A DNA stretch of 64,000 bases from Streptomyces sp. NBC_01304 (GTDB lineage Bacteria > Actinomycetota > Actinomycetes > Streptomycetales > Streptomycetaceae): contig NZ_CP109055.1 in the NCBI RefSeq assembly GCF_035975855.1, positions 2,852,001-2,916,000 on the forward strand. The letters run 5' to 3'. Positions 58,846 to 64,000 of this stretch are shown piece after piece. Made by a program: the position numbers and the translations under genes. The notes beneath the pieces were generated by a model, which was given only the letters and a program-made list of their open reading frames with translations, had not been told where the DNA came from and ran no database searches. Position 1 is the stretch's first letter. Every line of letters begins with the position of its first letter.

Positions 58846-58900
58846 TCCGCACCGCACCGGCCCGGGTTCCGCACCACACCAGCCAGGGCTCCGCACCGCC
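58846..58900. repeat. 22-nt tandem repeat, 2.5 units, upstream of the chitosanase-like gene
   Basis: Units TCCGCACCGCACCGGCCCGGGT, TCCGCACCACACCAGCCAGGGC (described as 22-nt units) and a half unit. It lies within the 5' leader or promoter region, ending 40 bp before the ATG. Confidence 0.65.
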
Positions 58901-58940
58901 ATGTAGCCCCGAACTCCCCCTGCAGAGAGCGGAGAAGCAC

Positions 58941-61133
58941 ATGCACCTCCCCCTTCCGAGACGGCAGTCCCCGCCGTCCGGATCGCGGCACCGCCACCGT
59001 GACCGCCTGCGCCGTCACAAGACCGCATTTCGGATCGGCCTCGCGATGGTGCTCGCCGCCGTCCCCGCGGCGATCGTCCTGAGCACCAGCCAGGCGGCCG
59101 CCGCGACCGGGCTCGACGACCCGGTCAAGAAGGAGATCGCCATGCAACTGGTCTCCAGCGCCGAGAACTCGTCGCTGGACTGGAAGGCCCAGTACGACTA
59201 CATCGAGGACATCGACGACGGCCGCGGCTACACCGCCGGCATCGTCGGCTTCTGCTCGGGCACCCACGACATGCTCGAACTCGTCGAGTACTACACCGAC
59301 CAGGTGCCGGACAACCCGCTCGCCGAATATCTGCCCGCACTGCGCGAGGCCGACGGCTCCGACTCCCACGAAGGTCTGGACCCCGGCTACACCGACGCCT
59401 GGAAGGAAGCCGCGGGCACCACCGCGTTCAAGGAAGCCCAGAACCACGAGCGCGACCGCGTCTACTTCAACCCGTCCGTCTCCCGGGCCAAGAGCGACAA
59501 GCTCCAGGAGCTGGGCCAGTTCGCCTACTACGACGCCATCGTCATGCACGGCCAGGAGGGCTTCGACTCGATCCGCGCCGACGCCCGCTCGCACGCCAAG
59601 ACCCCGGCCGAGGGCGGCAACGAGACCACGTACCTGAACGCGTTCCTGGACGCCCGCGTGGTGGAGATGAAGAAGGAGGAGGCGCACGAGGACACCAGCC
59701 GCGTCGACACCGCCCAGCGGGTGTTCCTGGACAAGGGCAACCTCCGGCTGAACACCCCGCTGTCCTGGCACGTCTACGGCGAGGCCTTCGAGATAGCGAA
59801 GGACCCCACACCCGGGCCCACACCCACCGACCCGGGACCCACGCCCTCCCCCACCCCCACCGGACCGGGCGGCGGGGAACCGCAGTTGATCTCCAAGGGC
59901 AAGCCCGCGACCGCGTCCTCCAACGAGGACTCGACGTTCACCCCGGGCAAGGCGGTCGACGGCAACGCGACCACCCGGTGGGCCAGCAAGGAGGGCGTCG
60001 ACCCCCAGTGGATCAAGATCGACCTCGGCGCGAACTCCACCGTCTCCAAGGTGAAGCTCTCCTGGGAGGCCGCGTACGCCAAGGCCTATCGCGTGGAGAT
60101 CTCCGCCGACGGCACCACCTGGACCCGTCTCGCCACCGAGACCGCGGGCAACGGCGGCACCGACGAGTGGACCGGCCTGTCCGGCAAGGGCCGCTACCTG
60201 CGGGTGTACGGCACCGCGCGGGGCACCGCCTACGGCTACTCCCTGTTCGAGGCCGAGGTCTACGGCACCAGCGGCACGGGTCCCACGGACCCGCCGACCG
60301 ATCCGCCGACCGACCCGCCCACGGGCGCTTTCACCGTGGTGGGCGCGGGTGACATCGCCGGTCAGTGCAACGCGAGCGACGCGAACTGCCAGCACTTCAA
60401 GACCGCCGACCGGGCCGCGGCCATCAAGCCGGACTTCTATCTGACGATGGGCGACAACCAGTACGACGACGCCCACATCGAAGACTTCCGGAACTACTAC
60501 GACAAGTCCTGGGGCCGCTTCAAGGCCAACACCTACCCGGTGCCCGGCAATCACGAGTCCTACGACGACTACGAGAACCGGGACGAGAAGGCCTACCGCG
60601 AGTACTTCGGCGCCCGCGCCACCCCGCAGGGCAAGATGTGGTACTCGTACAACCGCGGCAACTGGCACTTCGTCGCCCTGAACTCCAACCGCTTCGACGA
60701 GAAGGGGCAGTTGGACTGGCTCAAGGCGGACCTGGCCGCCAACAGCAAGAAGTGTGTGGCCGCCTACTGGCACGAGCCGCTGTTCAGCTCCGGCGACCAC
60801 GGCAACGTACCGGTCAGCCGGCCGGTGTGGGAGATGCTCGAGGCCTCCAAGGCCGAGCTGGTCCTCAACGGCCATGACCACCACTACGAGCGGTTCGCTC
60901 CGCAGACCCGTGACGCCAAGGCCGATCCGAACGGCATCGTCGAGATCATCGGCGGCGCGGGCGGCAAGGACCTGTACGGCGCGGGCGACACCGTCCAGCC
61001 CAACAGCGCCAAGCGGATCTGGGACAAGTACGGCGTGCTGAAGCTCGACTTCACCGACACCGGCTTCCGCTCGCAGTTCGTCGAGACCAACGGCACCGTC
61101 CTCGACACCAGCCCCACGTACTCCTGCCACTGA
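58941..61133 (+). CDS. secreted three-domain protein: GH46 chitosanase, F5/8 type C domain, metallophosphoesterase
   Basis: 730 residues. An N-terminal signal of about 55 residues (IGLAMVLAAVPAAIVLSTS, AAA cleavage). GH46 chitosanase (about 57-285): IAMQLVSSAENSSLDWKAQY with the acid Glu, YIEDIDDGRGYTAGIVGFCS with the catalytic Asp, close to streptomycete CsnA as I recall it. A Pro-Thr linker leads to an F5/8C/CBM32-like domain (about 315-440, GKPATASS, RWASKEGVDPQWIKIDLG). A second Pro-Thr-Asp linker leads to a calcineurin-like phosphoesterase (about 455-728): VGAGDIAG, TMGDNQYDD, PVPGNHE, AYWHEPLF and NGHDHHYERF. Chitosan hydrolysis plus phosphomonoester or phosphodiester hydrolysis on one secreted chain is unusual. 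Confidence 0.92.
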   Translation: MHLPLPRRQSPPSGSRHRHRDRLRRHKTAFRIGLAMVLAAVPAAIVLSTSQAAAATGLDDPVKKEIAMQLVSSAENSSLDWKAQYDYIEDIDDGRGYTAGIVGFCSGTHDMLELVEYYTDQVPDNPLAEYLPALREADGSDSHEGLDPGYTDAWKEAAGTTAFKEAQNHERDRVYFNPSVSRAKSDKLQELGQFAYYDAIVMHGQEGFDSIRADARSHAKTPAEGGNETTYLNAFLDARVVEMKKEEAHEDTSRVDTAQRVFLDKGNLRLNTPLSWHVYGEAFEIAKDPTPGPTPTDPGPTPSPTPTGPGGGEPQLISKGKPATASSNEDSTFTPGKAVDGNATTRWASKEGVDPQWIKIDLGANSTVSKVKLSWEAAYAKAYRVEISADGTTWTRLATETAGNGGTDEWTGLSGKGRYLRVYGTARGTAYGYSLFEAEVYGTSGTGPTDPPTDPPTDPPTGAFTVVGAGDIAGQCNASDANCQHFKTADRAAAIKPDFYLTMGDNQYDDAHIEDFRNYYDKSWGRFKANTYPVPGNHESYDDYENRDEKAYREYFGARATPQGKMWYSYNRGNWHFVALNSNRFDEKGQLDWLKADLAANSKKCVAAYWHEPLFSSGDHGNVPVSRPVWEMLEASKAELVLNGHDHHYERFAPQTRDAKADPNGIVEIIGGAGGKDLYGAGDTVQPNSAKRIWDKYGVLKLDFTDTGFRSQFVETNGTVLDTSPTYSCH

Positions 61134-61208
61134 CCGGCCGCCACCAGCGCCCCGGGTACGCCTGCGCCTCGTGTGCCGGCGTCCCCGGGGCGCGCCCCAG
61201 GAGTCCCC

Positions 61209-62522
61209 ATGTACCTCGCCGCCGGCAGGAGCGGCCCGTCGCCCGCCCCTGCGCGTCCCTCCCCCGTCACCGCCCCCGAACCCGGCACTGAACCCGGCAC
61301 CGGCCGCCGGGCCCGCGTGACCTCCACCGTCGTCGCCCTCGGCGCGGTCAGCCTGGTCACCGACATCTCGTCCGAGATGGTCACCGCCGTCCTTCCCCTC
61401 TACCTCGTGCTCGGACTGGGCCTGAATCCCCTGCAGTTCGGCTTCCTGGACGGGCTCTACAACGGCGTCACCGCCTTCGTCCGGCTGGCCGGCGGGCACG
61501 CCGCCGACCGCTGGCAGCGCCACCGTCTGGTGGCCGGATCCGGTTACGCCCTGTCCGCCGTCTGCAAGTTGGGGCTGCTACTCGCCGGGAGCTCCACCCC
61601 GGCCCTGTCCACGGCACTCGCCGCCGACCGGGTGGGCAAGGGCGTCCGGACGGCACCGCGCGACGCGTTGATCTCGCTCAGCTGCGACGAGCGCGATCTC
61701 GGCCGGGCCTTCGGTGTGCACCGGGCGATGGACACGACCGGCGCCCTGCTCGGACCGCTGGCGGCCTTCGCCCTGCTGTGGCTGACGGCGGACGCCTACG
61801 ACGCGGTGTTCGTCGTGAGCTTCTGCTTCGGCCTGTTCGGCGTGCTGCTGCTGTACGCCTTCGTCCCGGGCCGCGAGTCGACGCCGGCCCCGAAGGGCGA
61901 GGCGACCAAGGCTTCCAAGGCCGAGGCGCCCACCCTCGCGTCGGCCTTCCGGCTGCTCGCCCTTCCCGCCTTTCGCCGGGTGCTGGTCACGGCGGGCCTG
62001 CTCGGTCTGGTGTCGGTCGGCGACGGCTTCCTGTATCTCGTCCTGCAGAAACGACTCGACCTGGACACCGCCTACTTCCCGCTGCTCCCGCTGGGGAGTG
62101 CGGCCGTGTATCTGCTGCTCGCCGTGCCGCTCGGCCGGGCCGCGGACCGGATCGGGCGCCGCATCCCTTACCTGCTCGGGCACTTGGCGCTCCTCGGCGC
62201 CTACCTGGCGCTGTTCTCCCCGGCCACCGGCTGGACACTGACCCTGACGGTGGTGCTCCTGCTCGGCACGTTCTACGCCGCAACCGACGGTGTCCTCATG
62301 GCACTTGGCGGTCCGGCGATTCCGAAGGAGCAGCGGGCGTCCGGGATGGCGCTGCTGCAGTCGGGGCAGGCGGTCGGCCGGCTGCTCGCCTCGGTCCTGT
62401 TCGGCGCCGTCTGGACGATGTGGAGCATGCACACCGCCCTGGCGCTCGCGTCCGCCGCGCTGGCGGCCGCCCTGTTCGCCGCCCGCGTCCTCCTGCCCGC
62501 GCGCCTCCCGGAGCCCCGATGA
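61209..62522 (+). CDS. MFS transporter
   Basis: 437 residues with about 12 spans. GGHAADRWQRHRLV (motif A between spans 2 and 3) and RAADRIGRRIPYLL in the second half mark the two repeats; VTDISSEMVTAVLPLYLVLG resembles MFS proteins of the YfiS/uncharacterised type. ATG 61209 follows CAGGAG. It overlaps the next gene by ATGA and lies 75 bp after the chitosanase-like gene, so the three may be one operon. Substrate unknown. Confidence 0.85.
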   Translation: MYLAAGRSGPSPAPARPSPVTAPEPGTEPGTGRRARVTSTVVALGAVSLVTDISSEMVTAVLPLYLVLGLGLNPLQFGFLDGLYNGVTAFVRLAGGHAADRWQRHRLVAGSGYALSAVCKLGLLLAGSSTPALSTALAADRVGKGVRTAPRDALISLSCDERDLGRAFGVHRAMDTTGALLGPLAAFALLWLTADAYDAVFVVSFCFGLFGVLLLYAFVPGRESTPAPKGEATKASKAEAPTLASAFRLLALPAFRRVLVTAGLLGLVSVGDGFLYLVLQKRLDLDTAYFPLLPLGSAAVYLLLAVPLGRAADRIGRRIPYLLGHLALLGAYLALFSPATGWTLTLTVVLLLGTFYAATDGVLMALGGPAIPKEQRASGMALLQSGQAVGRLLASVLFGAVWTMWSMHTALALASAALAAALFAARVLLPARLPEPR

Positions 62523-63511
62523 CCCACACCCTCTCCCCACGCATGCGCATCGGTGCGGTCGTCCTGGCCGCCGTCGTCCTCGCCACACTCGCCGTCGCCT
62601 ACACCGTCCATGCCACCGACCGGAACGCACCCGCCGCCAGGACCTCGTCGAACGTCACGCTCGACAACACCCACGGCCTGTACGTGCGGACCGCCGAAGG
62701 AACGATCGCCGCCCTGGGCCCCAAGGGGCTCAAGCACACCGGGCTGTCCTGCCGACGCTTCTACGCGAGTGGCAGCAGCGCCGTCTGCCTCACCACCAAG
62801 CCGGGCATCCCGCCCCGGACCCAGGCCATCGTCCTCGACCGCAACCTGCGCGAGAAGCGCACCGTCACCTTCGGCGGAACCCCCAACCGGGCCCGGGTCT
62901 CGCCCTCCGGCCGGATGGTCTCCTGGACGGTCTTCGTCAGCGGCGACTCGTACGCGGGCTCCTCGTTCTCCACCCGCAGCGGCATCCTCGACACCGACAG
63001 CGGCTATCTGATCAAGAGCATGGAAACCATCCAGCTCACCCTCGGCGAGAAGCGCTACAGCGCCTCCGACGTCAACTACTGGGGCATCACCTTCAGCCGG
63101 GACGACAACCGCTTCTACGCCACCATGTCGACGCGCGGCAAGACCTACCTGGTCGAAGGCGACCTGAAGGCGTGGACGGCCCGCACGCTGCGCGAGAACG
63201 TCGAGTGCCCTTCCCTCTCCCCCGACGGCACCCGCATCGCCTACAAGAAGCGGGTCCGCGAAGGGACCTCCAACCCCTGGCGCCTGCACGTCCTCGACCT
63301 GAAGACGATGCGGGACACACCGCTGGCGGAGACCCGCAGCGTCGACGACCAGGCCGCATGGCTCGACGACAAGTCGGTCGCCTACGCCCTCCCGGGTGCG
63401 ACCCGCGGCGCCTCGGACATCTGGTCCGTCCCGGCCGACGGCACCGGCAAGCCCTCCCGCACGGCCCGCGACGCCTCCTCACCGAGCATGAACTCCGCCG
63501 ACGGCAGGTGA
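62519..63511 (+). CDS. membrane-anchored TolB/WD40-like beta-propeller protein
   Basis: 330 residues. One N-terminal hydrophobic segment (IGAVVLAAVVLATLAVAYTV) is followed by an extracytoplasmic domain with propeller-blade words: ARVSPSGRMVSWTVF, ITFSRDDNRFYATMS, CPSLSPDGTRIAYKK, WRLHVLDLKTM and ASDIWSVPADGTG, as in TolB-like or PD40 repeats. Coupled to the MFS gene; it may sense or assist transport at the cell surface (inference). Function unknown. Confidence 0.82.
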   Translation: MTHTLSPRMRIGAVVLAAVVLATLAVAYTVHATDRNAPAARTSSNVTLDNTHGLYVRTAEGTIAALGPKGLKHTGLSCRRFYASGSSAVCLTTKPGIPPRTQAIVLDRNLREKRTVTFGGTPNRARVSPSGRMVSWTVFVSGDSYAGSSFSTRSGILDTDSGYLIKSMETIQLTLGEKRYSASDVNYWGITFSRDDNRFYATMSTRGKTYLVEGDLKAWTARTLRENVECPSLSPDGTRIAYKKRVREGTSNPWRLHVLDLKTMRDTPLAETRSVDDQAAWLDDKSVAYALPGATRGASDIWSVPADGTGKPSRTARDASSPSMNSADGR

Positions 63512-63659
63512 CACGCCCCCCGGACAGCCCTGCAGCCTGCGGCCTGCAGCCTGCGCGAACGACCGCCCGGCGGCTGCGAGACTGGGGGCGTACGCCGATG
63601 ACCGTCACACGTCGATGACCGGCATACGTCGATGACCGGCGTATCCGTTTCGGTGTGCG

Positions 63660-63681
63660 TCGCGCGCGCTTCAGCGCGCGA
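63660..63681 (+). terminator. hairpin in the gap before the phosphotransferase gene
   Basis: TCGCGCGC/GCGCGCGA stem with loop GCTTCA, 30 bp upstream of the next ATG. The preceding 100 bp contain about 17-nt direct repeats of CGTCGATGACCGGC. It may terminate the propeller transcript or be a 5'-leader structure. Confidence 0.5.
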
Positions 63682-63711
63682 GTGCGGCTACTGCGGTTGC
63701 GGAGGCAAGTG

Positions 63712-64000
63712 ATGGACGAGGCGCGGGCGCGCGAGGTGCTGGCCGGGGCCGGCCTGGCGGGCGATGCGGAGCTCCTGGCGCTCGGCGAGAACGCCGTCTT
63801 CGCCTCCGGCGACCTGGTCGTCAAGGTGGGCCGGGACGCGCCCGAACTCCTGGACCGGGCCGGGCGCGAGCTGCGAATCGCGGACTGGCTGGAGGCGTGC
63901 GAGGTCCCGGCCGTACGGGCCGCGGAGTCCAAGCCCCGCCTGGTGGACGGGCATCCGGTCACGCTCTGGCACCGCCTGGGCGCACCGGTCCGCCCCGCCG
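63712..64000 (+). CDS. aminoglycoside-phosphotransferase-like kinase (partial at window edge)
   Basis: 96 residues of the N-terminal lobe of an APH/choline-kinase-fold protein: LALGENAVFASGDLVVKVGR with the ATP-binding Lys and DRAGRELRIADWLEACEVPAV with the conserved Glu. ATG 63712 follows GGAGG. The catalytic loop lies beyond the window, so the substrate cannot be judged. Confidence 0.8.
   Translation, partial: MDEARAREVLAGAGLAGDAELLALGENAVFASGDLVVKVGRDAPELLDRAGRELRIADWLEACEVPAVRAAESKPRLVDGHPVTLWHRLGAPVRPA

Overview
The window looks like chromosomal DNA from a Streptomyces (or very close actinomycete). It has very high GC with a strong G/C bias at third codon positions, GTG starts, many ATGA/GTGA overlaps, four DmdR/IdeR-type iron boxes, dispersed palindromic repeats of a kind I associate with Streptomyces intergenic regions, and a cysteine-pathway operon in the order I recall from S. 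coelicolor. I found no tRNA, rRNA, CRISPR array, transposase or phage gene.

Layout. 1-525: C-terminal end of a GH2 beta-galactosidase. 619-24712: a catechol-peptide siderophore locus. On the minus strand an iron box at 7438 heads dhbA, dhbC, dhbE, dhbB, a free aryl carrier protein, a degenerate stand-alone adenylation-domain protein and an Sfp-type phosphopantetheinyl transferase. On the plus strand an iron box touches the start of a fused double FecCD permease, followed by a Fes-like esterase. A third box lies between the two-module NRPS dhbF (followed by mbtH and an MFS exporter) and a divergent M20 amidohydrolase. A fourth lies between a siderophore-binding lipoprotein (followed by a Tat-exported lipase-like hydrolase) and a FepC-like ATPase. 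The A2 pocket of DhbF reads as Thr and the A1 pocket is unusually acidic, so the likely product is a DHB-Arg-Thr compound (griseobactin/streptobactin type). Synthesis, export, uptake and esterolytic iron release are all encoded.

24709-34311: assorted genes: a DUF4389 membrane protein, a VOC protein, two AraC-type regulators, a YihY protein, an AidB-like acyl-CoA dehydrogenase, a GAF/winged-helix regulator, LtrA and a GNAT.

34471-44064: an assimilatory sulfur operon. It has a 27-residue leader peptide ending Cys-Pro-Ala-Cys, sulfite reductase, a zinc-ribbon protein, cysH (APS-reductase type), cysC, cysD, cysN, an SsuABC/Tau-type ABC importer and a sirohydrochlorin chelatase that would make the siroheme for the reductase.

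44116-55422: a GT2 glycosyltransferase overlapped by a small membrane ORF, an Rv2466c-like DsbA-fold protein lacking its resolving Cys, a GNAT, an aldo/keto reductase, DUF4440 and DUF1697 proteins, a secreted subtilase, a CDP-alcohol phosphatidyltransferase, a macrolide-type glycosyltransferase and an MMPL transporter preceded by two palindromic operator candidates.

55542-64000: a three-gene sugar ABC importer without its own ATPase, divergent from a secreted three-domain protein (GH46 chitosanase, F5/8C domain, metallophosphoesterase); then an MFS transporter, an anchored beta-propeller protein and the start of a phosphotransferase.

The points most worth following are the intact but catalytically incompetent adenylation-like protein inside the siderophore operon, the in-frame short tandem repeats scattered through the assembly-line genes, the chitosanase-phosphoesterase chimera, the cysteine leader peptide, and a nested-palindrome element with 19-20 bp terminal inverted repeats present in two inverted copies.
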